A DNA stretch of 64,000 nt from CTSoil-043 sp963821235. GTDB lineage: Bacteria > Chloroflexota > Limnocylindria > Limnocylindrales > CSP1-4. The stretch is from NCBI GenBank assembly GCA_963821235.1, contig CAWGCS010000001.1:1612001-1676000 (forward strand). Reading direction: 5' to 3'. Of the stretch, positions 42,433-51,048 are shown in pieces. The number at the start of each line of letters is the position of its first letter. Within the stretch, counting starts at the first letter, position 1. A program made the translations under genes and the position numbers. The notes below the pieces were generated by a model. It saw nothing but the letters and a program-made list of their open reading frames with translations. It made no database searches and was not told where the DNA came from.

Positions 42433-44130
42433 ATGCGATTGAGCCATCTCTTCTTCACGACCCTCCGCGACGACCCTGCCGACGCGGAGATGCCCAGCCA
42501 TCGGCTGCTGGTCCGGGCCGGCTACGTCCGTCAGCTGGGGGCCGGCATCTACTCCCTGCTCCCGCTCGGCTTCCGGGTGGCCAAGCGGGTCGAGCAGGTG
42601 ATCCGCGAGGAGATGGACCGGATCGGCTGCCAGGAGATGGAGATGCCGGTCGTCCACCCGGCGGACCTCTGGAAGGAGACCGGGCGCTGGTACCAGATCG
42701 GCCCGGAGATGGCTCGCTTCAAGGACCGCGGCGGGCGGGACATGGTCCTGGCGATGACCCACGAGGAGGTCGTGGCCGACCTCCTCCGCGACCTCGTCCG
42801 CAGCTACCGCCAGCTGCCCATGATGGTCTACCACTTCCAGACGAAGTTCCGCGACGAGCCGCGCTCCCGCGGCGGCCTGATCCGAGTTCGCGAGTTCGTG
42901 ATGAAGGACTCGTACACCTGCGACCTCGACGAGGCCGGCCTCGACGTCGCCTACGAGAAGCACTACGAGGCCTACACGCGAATCTTCGAGCGCCTGGGCG
43001 TGCGGGCGATCGCGGTCGCCTCCGACGTCGGGATGATGGGCGGCACCGGCGCCCACGAGTTCATGGTCCTCAACGAGTTCGGCGAGGACGTCCTCGTCCT
43101 CTGCGAGACGTGCGGATTCTCGGCCAACCGCCAGGTCGCCAGGGTCCGCTTCTCGGAGCCTCCCGCGACGCCCCCCCTTCGACTGGAGGAGGTGGCCACG
43201 CCGGGGACGGCGACCATCGCCGACCTGGCCGCCTTCCTGGGCATCAGCGCCGAGGAGACCGCCAAGGCGACCTTCTTCGTCGACGGGGACGGACGCCTCA
43301 TCACGGCCATCGTCCGCGGCGACATGGAGGTCAACGAGACCAAGCTGGCCAACGCGACGGGAGCGCGGACGCTGCGGCCGGCCCAGGCGGAGGAGATCAA
43401 GGCCGCCGGCATGGAGCCCGGCTACGGCTCGCCGATCGGCGCGCACGGCACCTTCGTCCTCGTCGACGAGCTGGTCGCCCGCTCCGCGAACCTCGTTGCC
43501 GGGGCGAACCGGGAGGGCTATCACTACCGCAACGTGAACGTCGGGCGCGACTACGTCCCGGACCTCGTCGCCGACGTCGCCAATGCCCGCCAAGGCGACG
43601 GCTGCCCCACCTGCGGGTCGCCCGTGATCCTGCGCAACGGGATCGAGGTCGGCAACATCTTCAAGCTGGGCACGAAGTACACGAGCGCCCTCGGGGCGAC
43701 CTATCTCGGCGAGGACGGGATGGCCCACCCGATCGTGATGGGCTCGTACGGGATCGGGGTCGGCCGGGCGCTGGCCTGCGTCGTCGAGGCTCATCACGAC
43801 GCCAAGGGGATCGCCTGGCCGGCCGAGGTCGCCCCGTACGCGGCGCACCTGGTGACGGTGTCGGCGGCGAAGGACCCGCGGGTGACGGAGATCGCGGAGC
43901 AGCTCCACGACCGCGCCCTCGCGGCTGGCCGAGAGGTCCTCTGGGACGACCGCGACGAATCGCCGGGCGTCAAGTTCACCGACGCGGAGCTCATGGGGAT
44001 GCCCCTCATCGTCACGATCAGCCCGCGCTCGCTGGCGGCGGGCGGGGCGGAGGTGACCGTGCGGGCGACCGGCGAGCGGTCGATCGAGCCGCTCGAGGCG
44101 GTCGAAGCCCGCCTGACCACCCGGGCCTGA
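42433..44130 (+). CDS. proS: Prolyl-tRNA synthetase, bacterial type with editing domain
   Basis: 565-residue class II synthetase. Motif 1 lies in RAGYVRQLGAGIYSLLPLGFRVAKRV, motif 2 in YHFQTKFRDEPRSRGGLIRVREFVMKDSYT, motif 3 in PIVMGSYGIGVGR. The Ybak/INS editing insertion occupies about 230-385 (LAAFLGISAEETAKATFFVD), and the C-terminal anticodon-binding domain is at about 460-560. Length and order match the bacterial long form. A CETCG...CPTCG pair of Cys motifs is present at the insert borders and may bind zinc. Confidence 0.96.
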   Translation: MRLSHLFFTTLRDDPADAEMPSHRLLVRAGYVRQLGAGIYSLLPLGFRVAKRVEQVIREEMDRIGCQEMEMPVVHPADLWKETGRWYQIGPEMARFKDRGGRDMVLAMTHEEVVADLLRDLVRSYRQLPMMVYHFQTKFRDEPRSRGGLIRVREFVMKDSYTCDLDEAGLDVAYEKHYEAYTRIFERLGVRAIAVASDVGMMGGTGAHEFMVLNEFGEDVLVLCETCGFSANRQVARVRFSEPPATPPLRLEEVATPGTATIADLAAFLGISAEETAKATFFVDGDGRLITAIVRGDMEVNETKLANATGARTLRPAQAEEIKAAGMEPGYGSPIGAHGTFVLVDELVARSANLVAGANREGYHYRNVNVGRDYVPDLVADVANARQGDGCPTCGSPVILRNGIEVGNIFKLGTKYTSALGATYLGEDGMAHPIVMGSYGIGVGRALACVVEAHHDAKGIAWPAEVAPYAAHLVTVSAAKDPRVTEIAEQLHDRALAAGREVLWDDRDESPGVKFTDAELMGMPLIVTISPRSLAAGGAEVTVRATGERSIEPLEAVEARLTTRA

Positions 44131-44146
44131 CCGGGCGAGGCGGACG

Positions 44147-45358
44147 ATGGGCGCGTTCCTCGAGATCGCCGCCCTCGTCGCGCTCGGGGCCGCCGCCGCA
44201 TTGCTGCTGGCCGGACTGCTGCAGCGACGCGGTGCCGCCGATGCTGCCGGGCCACCCGGCCGCGCCGGCTCGGGGCCCGATCCCGCCGTGGCGGCCGCCG
44301 AAGCCCGGGCTGACACCGCACTGCGCGACGCCGTCGCGCTCGTCGACCTGGCCGGGCTCGGCGTCGTCCGGGTCGCGCCCGACCTGACGGTCGCGGCGGC
44401 CAACGAGGCGGCCCACCGCCTCCTCGGCCGTCGGGCGGGCGCAATGCCGGGCAAGGGTGCCCTGGAGGCCTTCACGGACCACCGGCTCGAGGACCTCGTG
44501 CGGACTGCCCTCGCCACGGGCGCAGCGTCCGGCGAGCTCATCATCCGGACGACGGAGGCCCCGACCATCCTGGCCCGGGCGCGCCGCGTCCCGTCCGGCG
44601 ACGCCTGGCTCGTCCTGGAGGACGTGTCGGAGCTGCGCCGCCTCCAGCGGATCCGGACGGAGTTCATCGACAACCTCGGCCACGAGCTGCGGACGCCGCT
44701 GACGACGGTCAGCCTCCTGGCGGAGACGCTCGCCGCCGACGCCGCGTCGCTGCCGCCGAAGGCCGCCGACCGGATCGCCAAGATCGAGGTCGAGACCGGC
44801 CATCTCGTCCAGATGGTCAACGAGATGCTCGACCTCACCCGGATCGAGTCGGGCACCGGCGCCCTGGCCCTCGGCGACCTCGCCCTGGCCCGCCTTGCGG
44901 CCTCGACGGCGGAGCGGATCCGGCTCTTCGCGGACCGCCAGGGCGTGACCCTCGACGTGGTCGCGCCGCCGGACATCCCGCTCGTGCGGGGCGACGCCGA
45001 GCGGATGGGCCAGGCCCTGCTCAACCTCCTCCACAACGCCGTCAAGTTCAGCCGGGCCGGCACCACCGTCACCGTCCGCGTGTCGCGGGCCGGTGCGGAG
45101 GTCGTCGTCGCGGTCGAGGACCACGGCCCGGGCATCCCGCGCGCCGCGCTGCCCCGGATCTTCGAGCGCTTCTACAAGGTCGACCGGGCCCGCACGCGAG
45201 GCGTGGGCGGGACGGGCCTCGGGCTCTCGATCGCGCGCCACGTCGTGGAGGCCCACGGCGGCCGGATCTGGGCCGAATCCGAGGAGGGCGTCGGGTCGAC
45301 GTTCACCTTCGCCATCCCGATCGTGACCCCGGAGGCCGGGGTGACGACGGAGCCCTGA
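44147..45358 (+). CDS. PhoR-like sensor histidine kinase
   Basis: 403-residue membrane kinase. One N-terminal membrane helix (residues 8-26), a PAS-like domain (about 60-160), HisKA with phospho-acceptor H179 in FIDNLGHELRTPLTTV, then the ATPase domain with N-box LLNLLHNAVKFS, G1 EDHGPGIP and G2 GVGGTGLGLSIARHVVEAHGG. This layout (short membrane anchor, PAS, HisKA, no large external sensor) is that of PhoR. No response regulator is adjacent; the one at 35928 is the closest candidate. It starts 16 bp after proS and ends before a convergent ars operon. Confidence 0.92.
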   Translation: MGAFLEIAALVALGAAAALLLAGLLQRRGAADAAGPPGRAGSGPDPAVAAAEARADTALRDAVALVDLAGLGVVRVAPDLTVAAANEAAHRLLGRRAGAMPGKGALEAFTDHRLEDLVRTALATGAASGELIIRTTEAPTILARARRVPSGDAWLVLEDVSELRRLQRIRTEFIDNLGHELRTPLTTVSLLAETLAADAASLPPKAADRIAKIEVETGHLVQMVNEMLDLTRIESGTGALALGDLALARLAASTAERIRLFADRQGVTLDVVAPPDIPLVRGDAERMGQALLNLLHNAVKFSRAGTTVTVRVSRAGAEVVVAVEDHGPGIPRAALPRIFERFYKVDRARTRGVGGTGLGLSIARHVVEAHGGRIWAESEEGVGSTFTFAIPIVTPEAGVTTEP

Positions 45359-45473
45359 GCCTCCGCCTCCTCGCCCACCGCGGCGACTGCCGGCGGGCTC
45401 CCGGGAACACACTCCGCGCCTCGGCCGTCCGGTGCGGGGAACGGCCGCCCGCGTGCTGGCCGCGAGCGGCCGT

Positions 45474-45983
45474 TCAGAGCGTGCGGCGCATCGCGATCGC
45501 GCTGGTCGGGCAGGCCGAGGCGAACTCCACCGACGCCGCGATGGCCGGCGGGGCCTCGGCGCGGTCGGCGGGGGCCCAGCCCAGCCCGGCGAAGAAGGCC
45601 TCCGCCGACTCGGTCAGCAGCCATGCCTCGCGCGCCCCGGCCCGGCGGGCGTCGTCGAGCGCTCGCTCGACGAGGGCCCGGCCCAGACCGTGCCTGCGCA
45701 CCGGGGCGTGCACCGCGACCGACCGGAGGAGGGCGAAGTCGCCGTACCGCTCCGTGGCGGCGACGCCCAGGAGGCAGCCGTCGTGCTCGCGGCAGAGCAC
45801 CGCCGTCCCACCCGCTACGCAGGCGTCAAGGCCCGCCAGGGTCAGCCCGCCGGCAGCCACGAGGGCGGCAACGTCGGCGAGGTCGGGGGGCGCGGCCGCC
45901 GCGAGGGGCGGCACAGGAGGCTCGGAGCTGATCCCGCCGGCCGAGCGTCCACCTCCGGGACCTCCCGTCGCGCCGGCGCTCAC
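45474..45983 (-). CDS. arsN2: Arsenic-resistance GNAT acetyltransferase ArsN2
   Basis: 169-residue GNAT-fold acetyltransferase; acetyl-CoA loop in LRSVAVHAPVRRHGLGRALVERAL, then AREAWLLTESAEAFFAGLGW and FASACPTSAIAMRRTL. The last block (Pro-x-Ser-Ala with conserved Cys) is typical of ArsN2. Related ArsN1 acetylates arsinothricin; the ArsN2 substrate is less certain. GTG 45983 overlaps the arsM stop (GTGA), so it is translated with it. The first 25 residues are a Gly/Ser/Pro-rich extension. The 115-bp gap to the kinase gene shows nothing notable. Confidence 0.85.
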   Translation of the reverse strand: MSAGATGGPGGGRSAGGISSEPPVPPLAAAAPPDLADVAALVAAGGLTLAGLDACVAGGTAVLCREHDGCLLGVAATERYGDFALLRSVAVHAPVRRHGLGRALVERALDDARRAGAREAWLLTESAEAFFAGLGWAPADRAEAPPAIAASVEFASACPTSAIAMRRTL

Positions 45984-46855
45984 CCGCAGCAGCCCGTCGC
46001 GGCCGCGCCGGTTGGCCCAGGCCCCAGGGCGATGAGCCCGTCCGCCGGGAGCGCCCGGGCCGCCGCGAGACCGGTCGCGGCCGCCCGCGCCGCGTCGGCG
46101 GGCGAGGCGGCTGCGGAGGCGTCGGACGGACGAACGGCCCGGACGATGGCGTTGTACATGCCGTCCACTGCGCCGTGGGTCGGCAGGATGTCGATGCCGG
46201 CAAGGCCGGCAGCGGCGAGGCCGGTGGCGTACTCGCCGAAGGAGAGCGCGCCCGCGACGCACCCGGCGAAGTCTCCACGCGCGGCACGCTCGGCCGACGA
46301 GAGCGCATCGTCGGCGACGACGTCGCTGACGCTCACCCGCCCGCCGGGGCGGAGGACCCGGGCGATCTCGGCGAAGACCCGCGCCTTGTCGGTGGAGAGG
46401 TTGATGACGCAGTTGCTGATGACGACGTCGACGGAGGCGTCGGGGAGCGGGATCGCCTCGATCTCGCCCTTGAGGAAGCGGACGTTCTGGGCCCCGGCGG
46501 CAGCCGCGTTGCGATTCGCGAGGGCGAGCATCTCGTCGGTCATGTCGAGGCCGTAGGCCAGGCCCGTCGGCCCCACCCGGCGGGCCGAGAGGAGGACGTC
46601 GATGCCGCCGCCGGACCCGAGGTCCAGGACGGTTTCGCCCGGCGCCAGGTCGGCGAGGGCCGTGGGGTTGCCGCAGCCGAGGCTGGCGGCCACCGCGTCG
46701 GCGGGGAGCGGAGCCAGCTCGTCGGGCGCGTAGAGCCCGGGCCCGAAGACCGGGTCGGCGACGGCAGTTCCGCCGCAGCAGCCGGAGCCGTCGAGGACCG
46801 CCAGCGCGGCCCGGGCGTAGTGATCGCGGACCTCGGCGCGGAGGGTGTCGGACAT
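45980..46855 (-). CDS. arsM: Arsenite S-adenosylmethionine methyltransferase ArsM
   Basis: 291-residue methyltransferase that methylates As(III) stepwise. SAM motif: VLDLGSGGGIDVLL, then DMTDEMLALA. Arsenic-binding cysteines are recognisable: CC in GSGCCGG, C in SLGCGNP, the NCVINLS cysteine, and C in FAGCVAGAL. A C-terminal CC (GCCG) adds a further pair. ATG 46855 has GGGAGATCACG. It is 42 bp behind the Cys-containing small gene and coupled to arsN2; the set diverges from arsR. Confidence 0.94.
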   Translation of the reverse strand: MSDTLRAEVRDHYARAALAVLDGSGCCGGTAVADPVFGPGLYAPDELAPLPADAVAASLGCGNPTALADLAPGETVLDLGSGGGIDVLLSARRVGPTGLAYGLDMTDEMLALANRNAAAAGAQNVRFLKGEIEAIPLPDASVDVVISNCVINLSTDKARVFAEIARVLRPGGRVSVSDVVADDALSSAERAARGDFAGCVAGALSFGEYATGLAAAGLAGIDILPTHGAVDGMYNAIVRAVRPSDASAAASPADAARAAATGLAAARALPADGLIALGPGPTGAAATGCCG

Positions 46856-46897
46856 CGTGATCTCCCGGGGGGTGGGCGGCGGGACGCCGCGGTGGTC

Positions 46898-47080
46898 CTA
46901 GCAGGTGACGCGCTGGCCGCCGGGCAGGCCGACGGCGGCGCGAAGGCGACTGACGAGGCCGGTGCAGCACCGGAGCGCCTCGGCGAGGTGGACCATCCGC
47001 CGGTGCTCCTGGCGGGCGGGGGTCGCTTCGAGCGCCCGCTCGCGTCGGATGACGTCGGAGAGGATCTGAGCGTGGAGCAT
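46898..47080 (-). CDS. 60-residue Cys-containing protein, first gene of the ars operon
   Basis: 61-codon gene: ATG 47080 has GAGGGACC upstream at 9 bases. The protein is basic and helical (LHAQILSDVIRRERALEA, HRRMVHLAEALRCCTGLVSRL) and carries three cysteines: an adjacent pair at residues 38-39 and one as the last residue. Three soft thiols in so short a protein, in an arsenite-responsive operon directly behind the arsR/arsM divergent promoter, suggest an As(III)-binding or chaperone role, but I do not recognise the family and the function is inferred only from place and composition. Confidence 0.68.
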   Translation of the reverse strand: MLHAQILSDVIRRERALEATPARQEHRRMVHLAEALRCCTGLVSRLRAAVGLPGGQRVTC

Positions 47081-47119
47081 GACGGTGGTCCCTCGGCTGG
47101 TGGAGCGATCGACGGGTGG

Positions 47120-47160
47120 ATCGTGGCACATTGTTTGATACTTGTCAATATAGAAGATGG
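47120..47160. promoter_or_regulatory. Divergent ars promoter/operator, AT-rich
   Basis: Markedly AT-rich against its surroundings. On the minus strand TTGACA (47143-47148) and CACGAT (47120-47125) are spaced 17 bp, a good promoter for the small gene-arsM-arsN2 operon. The dyad TTGA-N6-TCAA spans 47135-47148 and overlaps that -35, a natural ArsR operator position. For arsR itself, TTGTCA with GATAAC further on is a weaker promoter pair. Repressor bound here would shut both directions until arsenite arrives. Confidence 0.55.
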
Positions 47161-47176
47161 TCGATAACATGGCGCC

Positions 47177-47560
47177 ATGCCGCGATCCTCCGATCCCGAC
47201 GTCCGGCTCCTCGCCGCGCTGGCCGACCCGGCGCGCCTGGCCATCGTCCGCCAGCTCGCCTCGGATGGGACGGTCTGCGCCTGCGACTTCGGTTGCTGCG
47301 CCGACCTCTCGCAACCGACGGTGTCGCACCACCTCAAGGTTCTGCGCGAGGCCGGGCTCGTGCACGGGGAGCGGCGCGGGACGTGGATCTGGTACCGCCT
47401 GGATCCGTCGGTGGCGGCCCGCCTCGAGGTCATGGCGGGCGAGCTCGCGCCAGGCGAGCCACGGACGGTCGCCACGCTTCGAGCTTCCGACAGGCCGACC
47501 GGGCGTCGCCTGCCGGTCCTCGCGGCCGAGCTGCCCACAGGGTCAGGGAAGGGCGCATGA
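47177..47560 (+). CDS. arsR: ArsR-family arsenite-responsive repressor
   Basis: 127-residue winged-helix metalloregulator. Cysteines C34, C36, C40 and C41 in TVCACDFGCCADL lie just before the DNA-recognition helix (SQPTVSHHLKVLREAGL), a position that binds As(III)/Sb(III). The C-terminal 30 residues (RPTGRRLPVLAAELPTGSGKGA) are extra and polar. It diverges from the ars operon with 96 bp between starts. Several candidate ATG codons near the start (47155, 47169, 47177) exist; 47177 fits the family. No Shine-Dalgarno sequence is clear. Confidence 0.92.
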   Translation: MPRSSDPDVRLLAALADPARLAIVRQLASDGTVCACDFGCCADLSQPTVSHHLKVLREAGLVHGERRGTWIWYRLDPSVAARLEVMAGELAPGEPRTVATLRASDRPTGRRLPVLAAELPTGSGKGA

Positions 47561-47573
47561 GCAGGTCGCGGGC

Positions 47574-48320
47574 GTGATCCGCCTCCGGGTTGCGACCCTC
47601 AACATCCTCAACCTGGCCGATCGCTGGGAGGAACGGCTGCCGCTCCTGCTCGCCGACACGGCCGCCCTGCGACCCGACTTGCTCGGCCTCCAGGAGGTCG
47701 TCTATCCGATGCAGCAGGACCGGCTGCTGGCCGCGGGCACCCCCGACGAGTACGGCGTCCACCGCGGCTGGGCAGGTCGCCCGGAGTACGGCAACAGCCT
47801 CCTCGTGCGTGCCCCGCTCGCGGCCGGCGCGGTCGGCCGCCTCGACCTCGGGATGCAGCGGGCCGCCCACCGGGCCGTCGTCGGCCTTGCCGACGACGCC
47901 TCGCTCCTCGTGGCGGTAACCCATCTCCACCATGTCGTCCCCGCCGCCGACGTGCGGGACGAGCAGGCGGCGGCCCTGATCGCCTGGCTCGACGCCACGC
48001 CGGCGAGCTCGGGCGCGATCCTGATGGGCGACTTCAACGCCGACCCGAGAGAGCCGGCCTACGCCCGGCTCCTCGCTGCGGGCTTCCGCTCGGCCTACGC
48101 GGAGGCGAACGGGGCGGAGCCGGCCGTCACCTGGCCGTCCGGGCTCCAGGCCCCGGCCATGGACACCGACGGCGAGCCCGCCTGCCTCGACTACGTCTGG
48201 CTTCGCGGGGCCGTGCGCTCGGTCCACGCCCGGCTGTGGGCGGACCGGCCATCCGTCGACGACCCGACGCTCTACCCGTCCGACCACCTGGGGGTCGTGG
48301 CCACCGTCGAGGTGGGGTAG
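47574..48320 (+). CDS. Endonuclease/exonuclease/phosphatase family protein
   Basis: 248-residue EEP-fold hydrolase. Catalytic motifs: TLNILNL, GLQEV (Glu), THLHHV (Asn position replaced by His-rich), GDFNADP and the final SDHLGVVA (Asp-His). Family members cut nucleic acids or phosphodiesters such as sphingomyelin or inositol phosphates; the substrate is unknown. GTG 47574 begins 13 bases after arsR, overlapping the reading region of no other gene, so it may be co-transcribed with arsR without belonging to arsenic resistance. Confidence 0.82.
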   Translation: MIRLRVATLNILNLADRWEERLPLLLADTAALRPDLLGLQEVVYPMQQDRLLAAGTPDEYGVHRGWAGRPEYGNSLLVRAPLAAGAVGRLDLGMQRAAHRAVVGLADDASLLVAVTHLHHVVPAADVRDEQAAALIAWLDATPASSGAILMGDFNADPREPAYARLLAAGFRSAYAEANGAEPAVTWPSGLQAPAMDTDGEPACLDYVWLRGAVRSVHARLWADRPSVDDPTLYPSDHLGVVATVEVG

Positions 48321-48384
48321 GGCAGGAGAGCCGCGGCGCCCGCGCGCACGGCCGGCGGTCGGCGGCGTCGACTGCCGGGCGTGC

Positions 48385-48882
48385 CTAGTCGCGCAGCAGG
48401 TCGGGCGGGACGAGCCAGCGAAGCTCCCCGCCGCCGGCCGCCAGCGGGCGTTCCACGTCGACCCGGGCGAGCGCCCCCTTGCGCATCGGGATCGGCGCTC
48501 CGGCGAGCTCGGAGAGGAGCTCCGAGAAATCGGGATCGTGGCCGATGAGCAGCGGCCGCCGCGGATCGCCGGCGTCGGCGAGGATGCGCTCGAGGATGAC
48601 GAGGTCGAGCGTCTCGCCAAGCCGGGGCTCGACCCGCACCGCCGTCCCGAGGAGGCCGGTCACGATCTCGGCCGTCTCGCGGGCGCGGGCGAGCGGCGAG
48701 GTGAGCACCGCGTCCGGCGCGAACCCGGCCGCAGCCAGGAAGCGGCCGAGCCGCTCCGCCTGGCGGCGCCCCTTCTCCGTGAGCGGGCGCTCCTCGTCCG
48801 GGCGATCCCACGTGTCGCGATCGCCCGCCTGGGCGTGGCGGAGGAGGTGGAGCCCGGTGAGGCCGCCCTCGTCGCGGGCCAT
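48385..48882 (-). CDS. SixA-type phosphohistidine phosphatase (histidine phosphatase family)
   Basis: 165-residue member of branch-1 histidine phosphatases. The RHG motif is LRHAQAGDR with H16 as phospho-acceptor; the second His is in LLIGHDPDFSELL and the arginine in SPLARARETAEI. SixA removes phosphate from histidine kinases; homologues are often found beside CHAD/PPK genes. It follows arsC by 13 bp and closes the pst-phoU-arsC operon, suggesting a role in phosphate signalling or turnover. Confidence 0.88.
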   Translation of the reverse strand: MARDEGGLTGLHLLRHAQAGDRDTWDRPDEERPLTEKGRRQAERLGRFLAAAGFAPDAVLTSPLARARETAEIVTGLLGTAVRVEPRLGETLDLVILERILADAGDPRRPLLIGHDPDFSELLSELAGAPIPMRKGALARVDVERPLAAGGGELRWLVPPDLLRD

Positions 48883-48895
48883 CGGTCGGGGTCCT

Positions 48896-49369
48896 TCAGC
48901 GCCCGCCGCCGTCGGGCACGGCCCGCCGGCCGTGGGCGCGCCGGGCGACCTCCACGAAGGGCTTGATCCGGACGCTGATCTCGCCCATGACGCGTCGGAA
49001 GACTGCCAGCCGCTGCTCCTCCGTTCCCTGCGCGAGGGCCGGATCGTCGAAGCCCCAGTGGATCGACTCGTGGGCGCCGGGGAAGACCGGGCACGCCTCG
49101 CGCGCCTGGTCGCAGACGGTGATCACGTAGTCGAAGGACCGATCGAGGAAGTCGGTGACGGACTTGGAGCGGGCCACGGACCAGTTGATCCCGATCTCGG
49201 CCAGGGCGCGGACGGTCAGCGGGTTGACCACCCCGGGATGGGTGCCGGCCGAGGAGACCTCGAAGTCGGCCCCGCCGAGGCGTCCCAGGATCGCCTCGGC
49301 GAACTGGCTGCGGGCGGAGTTGCCGGTGCAGACGAAGAGGACGCGGATTGGGGCAGGGGCATCGATCAC
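48896..49369 (-). CDS. arsC: Arsenate reductase, low-molecular-weight phosphatase (thioredoxin) type
   Basis: 157-residue ArsC of the LMW-PTP fold. P-loop CTGNSARS with C14 as nucleophile; the redox pair is C86 and C93 in ITVCDQAREACPVFPG, and DDPA is the catalytic Asp block. It reduces arsenate to arsenite using thioredoxin. GTG 49369 overlaps the phoU stop (GTGA), so it is translated from the phosphate-uptake mRNA: arsenate enters through phosphate carriers, so this placement makes sense. It is not in the arsR-arsM cluster 2 kb away. Confidence 0.92.
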   Translation of the reverse strand: MIDAPAPIRVLFVCTGNSARSQFAEAILGRLGGADFEVSSAGTHPGVVNPLTVRALAEIGINWSVARSKSVTDFLDRSFDYVITVCDQAREACPVFPGAHESIHWGFDDPALAQGTEEQRLAVFRRVMGEISVRIKPFVEVARRAHGRRAVPDGGGR

Positions 49370-50121
49370 GGATTGAGGTCCTCGTGGTGGCCCGAGGACA
49401 GGAAGACGACGTCCTCGGCGATGTTGGTGATGTGGTCGCCGACCCGCTCCATGTAGCGGGCCGCGATCAGGAGGCGCATGGCGCGCTCGACGTTGTCCGG
49501 ATCGGCCTTGCCGAGCGCCACGAGCCGTTCGGCGGCGCGGTGGTAGAGGACGTCGATCTCGTCGTCGTGGACGGCGACCTCGCGAGCCGCGGCCGCGTCG
49601 GCGTCGACGAGGGCCCGGATCGTGTCGGCCAGGAACTGCGCGGCCAGCCGCCCCATCTCCGGGATGCCGACCTGTCCGTCGAGGGGCGCCTCCGGGGCCA
49701 GCTCGCGGGCGCGCTTGGCGACGTTGGCGACGGAATCGCCGATCCGCTCCAGCTCGTGGCCGATGCGGTCGAGCGTGAGCAGGTAGCGCAGGTCGCGGGC
49801 GACCGGTGCCTGGGTGGCGATCGTGAGGACGACATGGTCCATCGCCTCCACGTGGAGGGCGTTGATCTCCTCGTCGCCGCGGATCACGAAGAGGGCCTTC
49901 TCGGCATCGTGCGTCTCGAGCGCCTCGACGGTCAGGCGGATCCGCTCCTCGATGAGGCTGCCCATCCGCAGCAGGATCTCCTTGATTGCGCTCTCCCCGA
50001 GGTCGAGGTGCTTGCGGGGAACGGTGCGCATCGGCTCCGGGATGTCGCCCTCGACGCGGGCCAGGATGTCCTGGGTCCCACGGTCGATGGCGAGGTCGGA
50101 GCGGCGGGTCGGTTCGTCCAT
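49366..50121 (-). CDS. phoU: Phosphate transport regulator PhoU
   Basis: 251-residue protein made of two three-helix PhoU repeats (KHLDLGESAIKEILLRMGSLIEERIRLTVEALE..., then a second RLAAQFLADTIRALVDADAAAAREVAVHDDEID) with the acidic metal sites E/DxxxD. It restrains the Pst transporter and kinase signalling when phosphate is ample. It begins 19 bp after pstB (ATG 50121 with GGAGG in the leader) and overlaps arsC by 4 bp. Confidence 0.94.
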   Translation of the reverse strand: MDEPTRRSDLAIDRGTQDILARVEGDIPEPMRTVPRKHLDLGESAIKEILLRMGSLIEERIRLTVEALETHDAEKALFVIRGDEEINALHVEAMDHVVLTIATQAPVARDLRYLLTLDRIGHELERIGDSVANVAKRARELAPEAPLDGQVGIPEMGRLAAQFLADTIRALVDADAAAAREVAVHDDEIDVLYHRAAERLVALGKADPDNVERAMRLLIAARYMERVGDHITNIAEDVVFLSSGHHEDLNP

Positions 50122-50140
50122 GGCTGCCTCTGCCTCCTGC

Positions 50141-51031
<891 letters not shown>

Positions 51032-51048
51032 CGACCGTGGATCCTCCT

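Noticed and set aside
42150..42458. 102-codon minus-strand frame in the mmdB-proS gap
   Set aside because: Arg-rich, overlaps the proS start, no ribosome binding site and no -10 at the usual spacing.
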